The notes under the pieces were generated by a model. The model did not search any database. It worked only from the letters and a program-made list of their open reading frames with translations, and was not told the origin of the DNA. A stretch of 64,000 nucleotides of DNA from Acidimicrobium ferrooxidans DSM 10331 (GTDB taxonomy: Bacteria > Actinomycetota > Acidimicrobiia > Acidimicrobiales > Acidimicrobiaceae): contig NC_013124.1 of assembly GCF_000023265.1 (NCBI RefSeq), positions 1,120,001 through 1,184,000 of the forward strand. The letters are read 5' to 3'. Each line of letters begins with the position of its first letter. Within the stretch, counting starts at the first letter, position 1. Below are positions 45,030-53,770 of this stretch, piece by piece. Position numbers and translations under genes: made by a program.

Positions 45030-46352
45030 CTAGCGGACCTCCTTTGCGATCCGATCGACGAACGCGTCGATCTCCTCTCGAGTCCGTGCCTCCGTCGCGG
45101 TGAGCACGAGCCAGGTCGGCTCCTCGGGGACCAGGACACCGGCCAGCCAACCATCCTCGAGGAGCCGCTCGCGGACCGGCCGCGCCTCCACCTCGAGATC
45201 GACGACGAACTCACGAACGAACGGCCGGCCGAGCACCGAGAGTCCCGCGGCCTCGAGTCGGTCAGCGAGGTAGTGCGCGGCGTTGTAGCACGAGCGGGCG
45301 AGCTCGACCATGCCTTGCTTGCCGCGCCACGCCAGGTAGACGCCCGCCCAGATCGCGAGCAGCGTCTGGTTCGTGCACACGTTGGACGTCGCCCTCTCAC
45401 GCCGGATATCCTGCTCGCGGGTGCGCAACGTGGTCACGAAGCCGCGCCGACCCTCGACGTCGACCGTCTGACCGACGAGGCGGCCCGGCACGAGCCGCAC
45501 CAGCTCGCTCCGGGTGGCAAACAGCCCGAGGTAGGGCCCGCCGAACGAGAGCGGGATGCCGAGGCTCTGTCCCTCGGCGACCACGACGTCGGCGCCGAAG
45601 CTGCCCGGCGGCTCGAGCAAGGCGCACGCGACGGGGTCGGCAACGACCACCAGGAGTGCCTCCATGGCGTCGGCGACCCGACGCGCCTCCCGCAGGTCCT
45701 CCACCCGCCCGAGCGCGTTCGGATAGCCGATGACGAGCGCCGAAGCCTCGGCGTCGACCGCTGCGAGGTCGGTCGCCAGATCGTCACGGAGACCCACGCT
45801 GACGAGCTCGAGTCCTCGCCCGCGGCCCAAGGTGGCCAGTGCGCCCCGATAGCGGGGATGAATGCCCTGCGACACGACGATACGGTTCCGCTTGGTGGCC
45901 CCGACCGCGAGGTTGACGGCCTCGACCACCGCAGCGGCGCCATCGTAGAGCGAGGCGTTGGCGAGGTCCATGCCGAAGAGGCGCGCAATCGAGGTCTGGA
46001 ACTCGAACAGCGCTTGGAGCACTCCCTGAGAGACCTCCGGCTGGTACGGGGTGTAGGCCGTCACGAAGGCACTCTGGAGCGCGAGCGCTCGCACGGCACT
46101 CGGCACGTCGTGGTCGTAGGCCCCGCCGCCGGCGAACACCACGAGGTCGCGTCGAGCGCCAGCGTTCCGGCGCGAGCGCCGTTCCGCCTCCTCGAGCACC
46201 TCGACCTCGGCCAGGGCCGGGGGTAGTTCCAGCGGTCGCCCCAAGCGGAGCGACGCGGGGATCGATGCGTAGAGCTCCTCGAGCGACGCCAACCCCACCT
46301 CGGCCAGCATGCGCTCGATCTGCGCCTCGGTGTGCGGTACGAAACTCCCCAC
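45030..46352 (-). CDS. gcvPA: Glycine dehydrogenase (decarboxylating) subunit 1
   Basis: First half of the split P protein, 440 residues. It shows FVPHTEAQIERMLAEVG at the start, YTPYQPEVSQGVLQALFEFQT, MDLANASLYDGAAA and EQDIRRERATSNVCTNQTL. The start is GTG 46352, which has GAGGAGG at 5 nt; GTG 46373, overlapping the gcvT stop, is possible. It is the middle gene of gcvT-gcvPA-gcvPB. Confidence 0.95.
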   Translation of the reverse strand: MGSFVPHTEAQIERMLAEVGLASLEELYASIPASLRLGRPLELPPALAEVEVLEEAERRSRRNAGARRDLVVFAGGGAYDHDVPSAVRALALQSAFVTAYTPYQPEVSQGVLQALFEFQTSIARLFGMDLANASLYDGAAAVVEAVNLAVGATKRNRIVVSQGIHPRYRGALATLGRGRGLELVSVGLRDDLATDLAAVDAEASALVIGYPNALGRVEDLREARRVADAMEALLVVVADPVACALLEPPGSFGADVVVAEGQSLGIPLSFGGPYLGLFATRSELVRLVPGRLVGQTVDVEGRRGFVTTLRTREQDIRRERATSNVCTNQTLLAIWAGVYLAWRGKQGMVELARSCYNAAHYLADRLEAAGLSVLGRPFVREFVVDLEVEARPVRERLLEDGWLAGVLVPEEPTWLVLTATEARTREEIDAFVDRIAKEVR

Positions 46353-46369
46353 GACCACCTCCTCAATGA

Positions 46370-47419
46370 TCACGAACGCAGGTCGACGAACGGGACGGCT
46401 GCACGCTCGAGGTCCAACGACCCGCGAGCACGAACCGCCCGGAACGGCCCTGCCGCGGCCTCCGGGTCGACGTAGGCGAGGCCGATGCCGACGCCCGCGA
46501 GCGGCGAGTACCCACCCGACGAAATCGAGCCGACGGCCGTCGAGGCGGCATCGACGAGGACGTCGTGGGCGCGTGGAGGCTGTCTCGTCAGCGAGCGAAC
46601 GCCGATCAGAATCGGGTTGACACCCGCGGCCTGCTGGGCGAGCAACGCCTCACGACCAGGGAAGGGCCCCTTCTCAAACGCGACGACCCAGCCGAGGCCC
46701 GCGTTCAGCGGCGTGAGGCCAGGTCCGAGCTCGTTGCCGTGCAGCGGCAGGCCAGCCTCGAGCCGCAGCGAGTCGCGCGCACCCAACCCGCAGGCGACGG
46801 CCCCTCGCTCGAGCAGCCGTTCCATCAACGCCACCGCATCGTCAGGGGCGACCTCGAGCTCCACGCCTGGGCCACCTGTGTAGCCCGTGCCCGCGACCCG
46901 CACCTCGATGTCGCCGATGCGGCCTGTCACGATGCGATTGCGCGCCGGCGGCTCTGCTCCCTCGAGGAGAGGGCCGAGCAGGGCCGCAGCACCAGGCCCC
47001 TGGAGCGCGAGGATGCATCGCGAGCGAGTGATGTCACGACCGCCGAGTGCGGCGGTCACGTTCTCCGTATTGGCCGCGTTCGGCATCACGTGGAATCGCT
47101 CGCGATCGACCCACCACACGATGATGTCGTCGAGCACCGATCCATCGACGTCGAGCAGGTGCGTGTACTGCGCTCGCTGCGGACCGATCTTGCGCAGATC
47201 GTTCGTCAGCGTCGCTTGAAGCCGGTCGAACGCGTCGGGTCCCTCGACGACGACCGTACCGAGATGGGAGACGTCGAACACTCCGACGCCGGTGCGCACC
47301 GCGAGGTGTTCGGCGATCGTCCCGCTGGGGTAGGAAACTGGCATCTCCCAACCACCAAAGAGCGTGAATCGAGCCCCAAGGTCGCGGTGGAGGTCATAGA
47401 GCGCGGTGCGTTCGGGCAC
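46370..47419 (-). CDS. gcvT: Aminomethyltransferase (glycine cleavage T protein)
   Basis: Moves the methylene group from the H protein to tetrahydrofolate and frees ammonia. The 349-residue protein has LFGGWEMPVSY, GVFDVSHLG, the catalytic Asp in GSVLDDIIVWW (about residue 96), ALQGPGA and GLGARDSLRLEAG. GTG 47419 is preceded by TAGCAT with a 6-nt gap, so the gcv transcript is probably leaderless. No glycine riboswitch is visible upstream. Confidence 0.95.
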   Translation of the reverse strand: MPERTALYDLHRDLGARFTLFGGWEMPVSYPSGTIAEHLAVRTGVGVFDVSHLGTVVVEGPDAFDRLQATLTNDLRKIGPQRAQYTHLLDVDGSVLDDIIVWWVDRERFHVMPNAANTENVTAALGGRDITRSRCILALQGPGAAALLGPLLEGAEPPARNRIVTGRIGDIEVRVAGTGYTGGPGVELEVAPDDAVALMERLLERGAVACGLGARDSLRLEAGLPLHGNELGPGLTPLNAGLGWVVAFEKGPFPGREALLAQQAAGVNPILIGVRSLTRQPPRAHDVLVDAASTAVGSISSGGYSPLAGVGIGLAYVDPEAAAGPFRAVRARGSLDLERAAVPFVDLRS

Positions 47420-47425
47420 CCCGCC

Positions 47426-47431
47426 ATGCTA
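47426..47431 (-). promoter_or_regulatory. -10-like hexamer of the gcvT-gcvPA-gcvPB operon
   Basis: TAGCAT on the minus strand, 6 nt before GTG 47419. The interval leaves no room for a riboswitch leader. Confidence 0.55.
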
Positions 47432-47453
47432 CCGCTGAGCGCGGACGTGGCGC

Positions 47454-47891
47454 TCAGACGCCCGGCCGAGCCGAGACGATCGGCAGCTCGATCCGTTCGG
47501 CGTCTTCGGTCCTCGAGAGCCGCAGTCGCTCGCCCATCGGGTCGATCTCGAGCCCCACGTGGGCATGATCGGCGCACCACGCCTGGAGCACCTCGAGCAC
47601 GCTCGTCCCCGGATCCTGCGCGACGATCGTTGCGCTCATCCCGGGCGTGGCGACCGGCTCGTAGGCGATCAACACGGACCCACCCATGACCAACACGCTG
47701 AGCAGCATCGCCTCGGGCACCTCGGCGAAGGCGAGCCACGCCTGGTGCGCCATGTACTGCTGGGCCCGCCGACGTCGGATGCCCTCCATGAACCGCCGAT
47801 GCCGCCGCCACCCGATGAGGAACGCCGTGATCCCGAGCCCGAGCACGAGCGACGGGAACACCACCAACGCCAGCGTCGACCCCTGAGGCAC
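47454..47891 (-). CDS. Hypothetical membrane protein
   Basis: A 145-residue protein with one clear N-terminal helix (about residues 7-28) followed by a basic stretch (GWRRHRRFMEGIRRRRAQQ) and a second hydrophobic segment (about 61-77, MLLSVLVMGGSVLIAY); the rest is soluble. No family recognised. The GTG at 47891 follows TACACT at 6 nt. It is divergent from the pgsA-like gene and lies upstream of gcvT on the same strand. Confidence 0.65.
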   Translation of the reverse strand: MPQGSTLALVVFPSLVLGLGITAFLIGWRRHRRFMEGIRRRRAQQYMAHQAWLAFAEVPEAMLLSVLVMGGSVLIAYEPVATPGMSATIVAQDPGTSVLEVLQAWCADHAHVGLEIDPMGERLRLSRTEDAERIELPIVSARPGV

Positions 47892-47897
47892 ACTTCT

Positions 47898-47903
47898 AGT
47901 GTA
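47898..47903 (-). promoter_or_regulatory. -10-like hexamer of the hypothetical membrane protein
   Basis: TACACT on the minus strand, 6 nt before GTG 47891. Confidence 0.45.
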
Positions 47904-47942
47904 CGACCTCACCACGCGCCGAGCACGAGCGGCCAGGCTCGA

Positions 47943-47948
47943 TAGCAT
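47943..47948 (+). promoter_or_regulatory. -10-like hexamer, leaderless start of the pgsA-like gene
   Basis: TAGCAT, 6 nt before ATG 47955. Confidence 0.55.
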
Positions 47949-47954
47949 GAGCCC

Positions 47955-48533
47955 ATGCCTCGCTCGCTGCGGCGCGCCGTTCCCACTCTGATCACGCTCG
48001 CACGAGCGGCGTTGTTGATCCCGTTCTGGCGTCTCGCCGTCGACGAGCACCGCACGGGAGCCGCCGCCGTCGTCGCCGTCACCATCGGGGCGACCGACTT
48101 CCTCGACGGCTACAGCGCTCGTCACCTCGACGCCGTCACCACCGTCGGCAAGGTGCTCGATCCCACGCTCGACCGAGTCGCACTGCTGGTGAGCTGGCTC
48201 GTCGCACTCGAGGAGCACCTCTTGCCGACCTGGTTGCTGTGGTTGATCCTGCTTCGGGAGGTCGCCGTCAGCGCCGTCACGCTCACGTCGCTCGTGCGCA
48301 CGCATCGACGCCAAGACGTCGTCTTCGTCGGCAAGGCGGGTACCTTCGGCCTCCTCGCTGCCTTCCCGCTGGCGCTGATTGCGCGCGCCACACGCCTCGA
48401 CATCTTGGCCAAGGGAGCCACCCTCATCGCCACCGTCGCCCTCGCACTCCTCACCGTTGCCCTGATGCGCTACGCCACCCAGCTCCGAGACGACCTCGAT
48501 AGGCTGTCGCGCGAAGCACCACCTGCTTCGTAA
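47955..48533 (+). CDS. CDP-alcohol phosphatidyltransferase (PgsA-like)
   Basis: A 192-residue integral enzyme with about six helices. The full family motif D-x2-D-G-x2-A-R-x8-G-x3-D-x3-D is present from residue 48 (DFLDGYSARHLDAV then GKVLDPTLD). It makes a phospholipid headgroup from CDP-diacylglycerol, most likely phosphatidylglycerol phosphate or cardiolipin; relatives in this gene neighbourhood are called pgsA2. It is followed 38 nt later by the nucleotidyltransferase fusion. Confidence 0.9.
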   Translation: MPRSLRRAVPTLITLARAALLIPFWRLAVDEHRTGAAAVVAVTIGATDFLDGYSARHLDAVTTVGKVLDPTLDRVALLVSWLVALEEHLLPTWLLWLILLREVAVSAVTLTSLVRTHRRQDVVFVGKAGTFGLLAAFPLALIARATRLDILAKGATLIATVALALLTVALMRYATQLRDDLDRLSREAPPAS

Positions 48534-48571
48534 CGAGGCACCCCCACCAGAGCGAACCCGGGAGGCGCACC

Positions 48572-51136
48572 GTGCAGGCTGTCATCATCGCCGGAGGCGA
48601 GGGAACCCGCCTTCGGCCCCTCACCTCGACCACTCCGAAGCCGCTGCTCCCGGTCGCGAACCGGCCCATGATCGCCCGCGTCGTCGACCTCCTCGTCGCC
48701 AATGGCATTGACGACATCATCGTCACCGTGGCCTACCTGGGCTCGGCCATTCGCACCTATCTCGGCGACGGCACCGACTGGGGAGCGCGTATCCGCTACC
48801 TCCAGGAGGAGTCGCCGCTCGGGACCGCAGGCGCGGTCCGCAACGCCAGACACCTCCTCGAGGACACCTTCATCGTGCTCTCTGGCGACGTCGTGACGAC
48901 CGTGGATCTCGAGGCCGCGCGACGCTTCCACCACGAACGGGGCGCCAGTGCGACCATGGTCCTCACCACCGTCCCCGATCCCACCGAGTTCGGCGTCGTC
49001 GCGACCGAAGACAGCGGAGCGGTCACCAGGCTCATCGAGAAGCCGTCGTGGGGCGAGGTCTTCACGGACACGGTGAACACCGGCGTCTACATCCTCGAAC
49101 CGTCCGTCCTCGATCGCATCCCCGCCAACCGTGCGGTGGACTTCTCCGAGGAGGTGTTCCCGCAGATCCTCGACGACCGCGGAGCGCTGTTTGGCTACGT
49201 GGCCGACGGCTATTGGGCCGACGTCGGCACCTTCTCGGGATTTCACCAGACCCACCACGACGTGCTCGACGGGCGTGCCGGCATCGCTCCCTCGGGCTTC
49301 GAACTGGCTCCCGGCGTCTACGTCGGTGACCGCTCGACGATCGACCCCTCGGCACTCTTGGAGGCGCCGTGCATCGTCGGCAACGACGTTCGCATCGGCC
49401 CCGGGTCGAGGCTCGGCCCCTACACCGTGGTTGGCCACGGCGTGCGGGTGGGGTCCGACGTCCATCTTGACGGCACCATCGTCTTCGACCACGCATGGAT
49501 CGCCGACGGGGCACGTCTCGGCCGCGCGATCGTCGGCCGCGGCGTCGACATCCGCCGCCGGGTCAACGTACACGATGGCGCAGTGCTCGCCGACGGCGTC
49601 CTCGTCGGACGCGACGCGGTGGTGCGAGCCGACATTCGGGTGTATCCGGGCAAAACGGTCGATCCGCTCGCCACGGTCGCCAACTCCATCGTCTGGGAGA
49701 GTGGCGCGAGTCGGACGGTGTTCGGGCCGCTCGGCATCTCCGGCCTCGCCAACGTCGACATCAACCCAGAGATGGCGACACGGATCGCGATGGCGCTCGC
49801 ATCGCAGCTCCCCCCCAACGGCGCAGTCCTCGCGGCACGCGACACCTCACGGGCCGCACGCATCATCAAGCGCGCGATGATGGTCGGGTTCAACGCCGTC
49901 GGGCTCGACGTCTGGGACCTCGAGGCAACGACCACCCCGGTCCTCCGTCACGCCGTGGCCGCCACCGATGCGGTCGCCGGGGTACGAGTCGCCCTCGACG
50001 CCGACGATCCCCAAGCCCTGACCATCGAGCTCCTCGGGGCCGAAGGCGCCGACCTCGTCGCGACCGAGCGACGCAAGGTGGAGCGCGCGCTCGAGCGCGA
50101 GGAGTTTCGCAGGGTCTCCGCGAGCGAGATCGGCGATCTCGTCATGGTCTCCCACGCGACCGACCGATGGAAGGCAGCGGTGACCGCCCTGCTCGACATC
50201 GAGCGGATTCGGGAGCGCGCCTTCAAGCTGGTCCTCGACTACTCGTACGGCGTCGTGGCGTCGAGCCTTCCGCAAGCGATCGCGTCGTTCCACGCGGACG
50301 TTCTCGCCACCCACGCCTACCCCTCGACCGCACGCCTCATACGACTTCGACTGGAGGAGCAGATCGCCGAACTCGGCCGTCTGGTTCGAGGCGCCAAGGC
50401 CGACCTCGGTGCGATCGTGAACGCCGGCGGCGAACGGCTGCTGCTCACCGATGCGCGCGGTCGCGTCGTCCCGATCGCCGGTATCGCCACCATCCTCGCC
50501 GAGCACCTGGTCGCGACCGGGAAGGTCCGGCGGCTCGTGGCGAGCGCGGCCGTCGCGAGTTCGGTCGCCGACACCGCTCGCGCCCTCGGCATCGAGTTCG
50601 CATGGTGCGGGCTCTCGCGAGCTGATCTCGCCGCCGCCGTCGCCGATGCACCAGGAACGCTCGCCATCGGCCACAGCGGCCTCGTGTTCTACTCCGGATG
50701 CGCGAGCTCGTCGGACGCAGCCGTCACCCTCGGACTCATCTTGGAGGCCCTCGCCACCACCGGAACCGATCTCGCCCATGTCATCGACCGCACGCCCGCC
50801 GAGACGACGGTGGCCGAGGCGGTACCCGTCCCGTACGCGGTCCTCGGTGCGACGATGCGGGGGCTGCGCACCTTCGCCGAGGAGCAGGGGCCGGTCGAGC
50901 TCGTCGCGACCGATGGCCTTCGAGCGCAGTTCCAGGACCGATTCTGGCTCCTCTCGCCCGACCCCCAAGAACCGGTCGTGACCGTCATCGTGGGTGCGGC
51001 CGACCCCGAGGTGGCCAAGGACGATCTCGCGGTCCTGCGCACCGCTGTCGCGGCGCGTCGCGACGAAGCAACGCAAGGTCGCAAGGGCTCGAATTCCAAC
51101 GGCAGCCTGCCCCCCTCGACCTCCGCGCGCGGGTAA
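48572..51136 (+). CDS. Sugar-1-phosphate nucleotidyltransferase fused to a degenerate phosphohexomutase
   Basis: An 854-residue three-part protein. Residues 1-235 are a nucleotidyltransferase with GGEGTRLRPLTSTTPKPLLPV, GDVVTTVD metal site and EKP, as in GDP-mannose or glucose-1-P enzymes. Residues 255-375 are left-handed beta-helix repeats. Residues 385-830 follow the phosphomannomutase/phosphoglucomutase order (LANVDINPEMA onward), but the phospho-Ser motif TASHNP is replaced by ALDADDPQ, so the mutase is likely inactive. Actinobacterial homologues share this layout and are named mannose-1-phosphate guanylyltransferase. GDP-mannose formation is plausible but not proven. It overlaps no neighbour; gcvH follows after 11 nt. 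Confidence 0.85.
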   Translation: MQAVIIAGGEGTRLRPLTSTTPKPLLPVANRPMIARVVDLLVANGIDDIIVTVAYLGSAIRTYLGDGTDWGARIRYLQEESPLGTAGAVRNARHLLEDTFIVLSGDVVTTVDLEAARRFHHERGASATMVLTTVPDPTEFGVVATEDSGAVTRLIEKPSWGEVFTDTVNTGVYILEPSVLDRIPANRAVDFSEEVFPQILDDRGALFGYVADGYWADVGTFSGFHQTHHDVLDGRAGIAPSGFELAPGVYVGDRSTIDPSALLEAPCIVGNDVRIGPGSRLGPYTVVGHGVRVGSDVHLDGTIVFDHAWIADGARLGRAIVGRGVDIRRRVNVHDGAVLADGVLVGRDAVVRADIRVYPGKTVDPLATVANSIVWESGASRTVFGPLGISGLANVDINPEMATRIAMALASQLPPNGAVLAARDTSRAARIIKRAMMVGFNAVGLDVWDLEATTTPVLRHAVAATDAVAGVRVALDADDPQALTIELLGAEGADLVATERRKVERALEREEFRRVSASEIGDLVMVSHATDRWKAAVTALLDIERIRERAFKLVLDYSYGVVASSLPQAIASFHADVLATHAYPSTARLIRLRLEEQIAELGRLVRGAKADLGAIVNAGGERLLLTDARGRVVPIAGIATILAEHLVATGKVRRLVASAAVASSVADTARALGIEFAWCGLSRADLAAAVADAPGTLAIGHSGLVFYSGCASSSDAAVTLGLILEALATTGTDLAHVIDRTPAETTVAEAVPVPYAVLGATMRGLRTFAEEQGPVELVATDGLRAQFQDRFWLLSPDPQEPVVTVIVGAADPEVAKDDLAVLRTAVAARRDEATQGRKGSNSNGSLPPSTSARG

Positions 51137-51139
51137 CCT
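51134..51139 (+). promoter_or_regulatory. -10-like hexamer before gcvH
   Basis: TAACCT, 8 nt before ATG 51148. It overlaps the stop codon of the preceding gene, so gcvH may be read both from this site and from upstream. Confidence 0.4.
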
Positions 51140-51147
51140 AAGGCGTC

Positions 51148-51537
51148 ATGGAGTTCCCTGACGACCTGCGCTACACCGCAGACCACGAATGGCTTCGCAC
51201 GATGGACGACGAGACCACCCAGGTCGGCGTGACCGACTACGCCCAAGACGCGCTCGGCGACGTCGTCTACGTCGGCCTGCCCGAGGTCGGACGATCCGTG
51301 CGCGCAGGAGAACCGATCGCGGAGGTCGAGTCCACGAAGTCGGTCTCGGACGTCTTCAGCCCGCTCAGTGGCGACGTCGTCGCGGTGAACGAGGCGCTGC
51401 GCGAGGCGCCTGAGCTCATCAACCGTGACCCCTACGGCGAAGGCTGGATCGTGACGATCCGTCCCACGGGGTCGACGGACGAGACCGCTGGCCTCATGGA
51501 CGCAGCGAGCTATCGCGACCTCGTGCACAAGGCGTGA
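51148..51537 (+). CDS. gcvH: Glycine cleavage system H protein
   Basis: Lipoyl carrier of the glycine cleavage system, 129 residues. The lipoyl-Lys is in VESTKSVSDVFSP (about residue 64), between the H-protein segments DALGDVVYVGLPEVG and ELINRDPYGEGWIV. It lies 4 kb from the other gcv genes and next to an FHA gene, the usual actinobacterial order. Its stop overlaps the FHA gene start (GTGA). Confidence 0.96.
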   Translation: MEFPDDLRYTADHEWLRTMDDETTQVGVTDYAQDALGDVVYVGLPEVGRSVRAGEPIAEVESTKSVSDVFSPLSGDVVAVNEALREAPELINRDPYGEGWIVTIRPTGSTDETAGLMDAASYRDLVHKA

Positions 51538-52028
51538 GCGAAGGGGATGTGGTGAGCGAGGGGGGTGCCTCCTGTCCCGTGTGTGGCGCGCCACTACCGG
51601 CAGGGTCACACTTCTGTCCACGATGTGGTGCCGCCATCACCGATGACGATCGAGGTGACGTCACCGGGACACTGGCGATCGACGCGATCGAGCATCTCGC
51701 CGAGGAGGCGCCGTCGGGTCCGACCACGACGACGCCCGTGCTGCTGCTTCGATCGGGCCCGCAGGCCGGTTCGTGGTTCGCACTCGACAGGGACGTCGTG
51801 ACGGTGGGACGCCATCCCGATTCCGATGTGTTCCTCAACGACGTCACCGTCTCTCGACGCCACGCCGAAATTCGTCGCGAGGGTGACGCCTACGTCCTCT
51901 ACGACGCCGGATCCCTGAACGGGACCTACGTCAATCACGAACGGCACGAGCGTGCGCCACTGCATCATGGTGCCGAAATTCAGATCGGTCGCTTTCGCTT
52001 CACCTTCTTCGTACCGGAGACCGCGTGA
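51534..52028 (+). CDS. FHA-domain protein with N-terminal zinc ribbon (GarA neighbourhood)
   Basis: A 164-residue protein. The N-terminus has a zinc ribbon (CPVCGAPLPAGSHFCPRCG, about residues 14-32), then an acidic linker and an FHA domain (about 70-160) with VTVGRHPDSDVFLNDVTVSRRHAEI, the conserved SLNGTYVN and phospho-Thr-binding Arg/Ser. Its site next to gcvH and an FtsR-type gene is that of GarA/OdhI, which inhibits 2-oxoglutarate metabolism. The N-terminal ETTS phospho-switch of GarA is not present; a Thr in DVTGTLAID might be phosphorylated instead. So GarA function is uncertain. Confidence 0.85.
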   Translation: MSEGDVVSEGGASCPVCGAPLPAGSHFCPRCGAAITDDDRGDVTGTLAIDAIEHLAEEAPSGPTTTTPVLLLRSGPQAGSWFALDRDVVTVGRHPDSDVFLNDVTVSRRHAEIRREGDAYVLYDAGSLNGTYVNHERHERAPLHHGAEIQIGRFRFTFFVPETA

Positions 52029-52813
52029 ACTCCTCTCAACACCTCCGCATCGTTCCCGAACCCGAATACTCGATCAAGGACGTCCTCGCGCTCTTGCAAG
52101 AGGAGTTCCCAGAGGTCACGATCTCCAAGATCCGGTTCCTCGAGAGCCAGGGCCTCATCAGTCCGGAACGCACGCCATCGGGCTACCGACGCTTCTACGA
52201 TCACGACATCGCCCGGCTGCGCCATGTCCTGCGGCTCCAGAAGTCCACCTACATGCCGCTGAAGAAGATCAAGGAGCACCTCGACGCCGGCACCCAACCG
52301 TCCGACCTCTTCTCCGAGGACGCCGTCGCCGGCCAAGGCAACGCCGAGACGAGCGCCGTCACGCCGAACGAGTCGGAGCCCGAGGCCGGTTCGAGCGCAG
52401 AGGCATCACGATCCGACGCCCCTGGCCTCCTCGACGAGCACGACGCCCTCGCTCGTGCGGGTGCGAACGCCTCGACGCTTCGCGCGGCCCTGGATCATGG
52501 GATGATCGTCGGCATCACGAAGGGCCGTGAGCGCTACCTCACGCTCGAAGAGGTCGAGATCCTTGCACTGCTCGCCAGCCTCGAGCGCCATGGGCTCGAA
52601 CCCCGTCACCTCCGCTTCGTTCGCTCGTTCGCCGAACGCGAAGTCGGCCTCATCGAGCAGGTGCTCGCACCGGTGCTCTCGATGAGCCATCGTCACCCCG
52701 AGCGCGCGCGCACCGCGATCGCCGAGCTCGCCGAGCTCCTCGGTGCCCTGACCACCGCGCTCACGACCCGCGACCTCGAGCGGCTCGATCCGCATGCGCG
52801 GCGAACACTCTGA
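52025..52813 (+). CDS. ftsR: MerR-family regulator, FtsR type
   Basis: A 262-residue transcription regulator. The MerR winged HTH is at about 14-80 (SIKDVLALLQEEFPEVTISKIRFLESQGLISPERTPSGYRRFYD, read here in pieces). A polar linker (about 88-140) leads to a C-terminal helical domain (about 145-255). This matches Corynebacterium FtsR (Cg1631) and M. tuberculosis Rv1828, which control ftsZ and cell division. Position after gcvH and the FHA gene supports the assignment. The ATG overlaps the FHA stop. Confidence 0.85.
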   Translation: MNSSQHLRIVPEPEYSIKDVLALLQEEFPEVTISKIRFLESQGLISPERTPSGYRRFYDHDIARLRHVLRLQKSTYMPLKKIKEHLDAGTQPSDLFSEDAVAGQGNAETSAVTPNESEPEAGSSAEASRSDAPGLLDEHDALARAGANASTLRAALDHGMIVGITKGRERYLTLEEVEILALLASLERHGLEPRHLRFVRSFAEREVGLIEQVLAPVLSMSHRHPERARTAIAELAELLGALTTALTTRDLERLDPHARRTL

Positions 52814-52887
52814 GTCCAGCTCGAGACCTTGGCGAGCGTCCGCGCGGCGCTGAGTTCGGCGCTCGGGCCCCCGCCTGAAGCACGCGC

Positions 52888-53115
52888 TCACTGCTCCCGA
52901 CGCTCGCCTCCGTCCGCGTTCGGGTCACGCGCCGCGCCGTACTCCTCACCATCGACGACGTCACCGCCTCCCCTCCACGCGCGGAAGGCCAGGGCCAGCG
53001 CCGATCCGAAGACGATCTCGCCGATGCCCACGGCGACCCCGAAGGCGACACGGACGAGACCGGCAAGCCCTGCGACCACGACGCCAACCGCGACCATGAT
53101 GCCGATTCGACGCAT
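52888..53115 (-). CDS. Small hypothetical membrane protein
   Basis: A 75-residue protein: one or two hydrophobic segments from residue 4 to about 45 (VAVGVVVAGLAGLVRVAFGVAV and the next stretch), then a polar acidic tail. No family recognised. The ATG at 53115 has AGGAG 8 nt upstream. It lies downstream of the bifunctional nuclease gene on the same strand and converges with the ftsR gene. Confidence 0.55.
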   Translation of the reverse strand: MRRIGIMVAVGVVVAGLAGLVRVAFGVAVGIGEIVFGSALALAFRAWRGGGDVVDGEEYGAARDPNADGGERREQ

Positions 53116-53209
53116 CGCACTACTCCTACCGTTACCGTTGCTACTCGCGCCGATCAGGGTCGCGACGTGCGGCCCTTGCCACACGGTGTCCTCTGCCTCC
53201 CCGATCGCC

Positions 53210-53707
53210 TCAGTCCGAAAAGTCCTCCGGCCGTAGGTGTTCGATGAAGTCGCGGAACTCTCCGAGGAGTTCGTCCTCGTCCCCCGAGGACGTAGGCTCG
53301 GCATCGTCCAACACTGCACCCTCGGCGTCCATCACCGCCTCATCCACGAAGATCGGGCTCGACGTTCGGAGCGCCAGTGCGACCGCGTCCGACGGACGCG
53401 CCGAGATCTCGCGCTCGATCCCGCCTTGGGCGAGCACCACGGAGGCGTAGTAGGTTCCCGCCCGCAGCTCGGTCACCTCGGCCCGGACGACCTCAGCGTC
53501 GAGCTCTTCGATGACGAGACGCAGCAGATCGTGCGTGAGCGGCCGCGGCGGGTCCACCTGCGACAGGGCAAGGTGAATCGCGTTCGCCTCGGGAACACCG
53601 ATGAAGATCGGCACGACCCGATGCGGGTCGCGTCGCTCCTGGAGGAGCAGGACTGGTGCGTTGGACCGAAGGTCGACTCGAACGCCAGCGACTTCGACTT
53701 CCACCAT
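53210..53707 (-). CDS. Bifunctional nuclease-domain (DUF151) protein
   Basis: A 165-residue protein of the BFN/DUF151 family. It opens MVEVEVAGVRVDLRSNAPV, then VVPIFIGVPEANAIHLAL, LTHDLLRLVIEELD and ISARPSDAVALALRTSSPIFV, all family segments. Relatives in plants degrade RNA and DNA; the M. tuberculosis member is Rv1829, also next to the FtsR homologue. The tail (about 140-165) is acidic. The ATG at 53707 was preferred over ATG 53716 since TAGCAT lies 7 nt before it. Confidence 0.88.
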   Translation of the reverse strand: MVEVEVAGVRVDLRSNAPVLLLQERRDPHRVVPIFIGVPEANAIHLALSQVDPPRPLTHDLLRLVIEELDAEVVRAEVTELRAGTYYASVVLAQGGIEREISARPSDAVALALRTSSPIFVDEAVMDAEGAVLDDAEPTSSGDEDELLGEFRDFIEHLRPEDFSD

Positions 53708-53714
53708 TGATTCC

Positions 53715-53720
53715 ATGCTA
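53715..53720 (-). promoter_or_regulatory. -10-like hexamer, leaderless start of the bifunctional nuclease
   Basis: TAGCAT on the minus strand, 7 nt before ATG 53707. It overlaps an alternative ATG at 53716. Confidence 0.5.
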
Positions 53721-53770
53721 CCAAGCGGCCAGCATGGTCGCCGAGGCGCGGCCAGCGCGAGGCGGCAGGA

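Noticed and set aside
43755-46226. An 823-codon open frame on the plus strand
   Set aside because: Antisense to gcvPB and gcvPA, which are clearly coding. Composition is typical of a GC-rich shadow frame.
47420-47453. Glycine riboswitch for the gcv operon
   Set aside because: The gap before gcvT is too small and the -10 is 6 nt from the start codon, leaving no leader.
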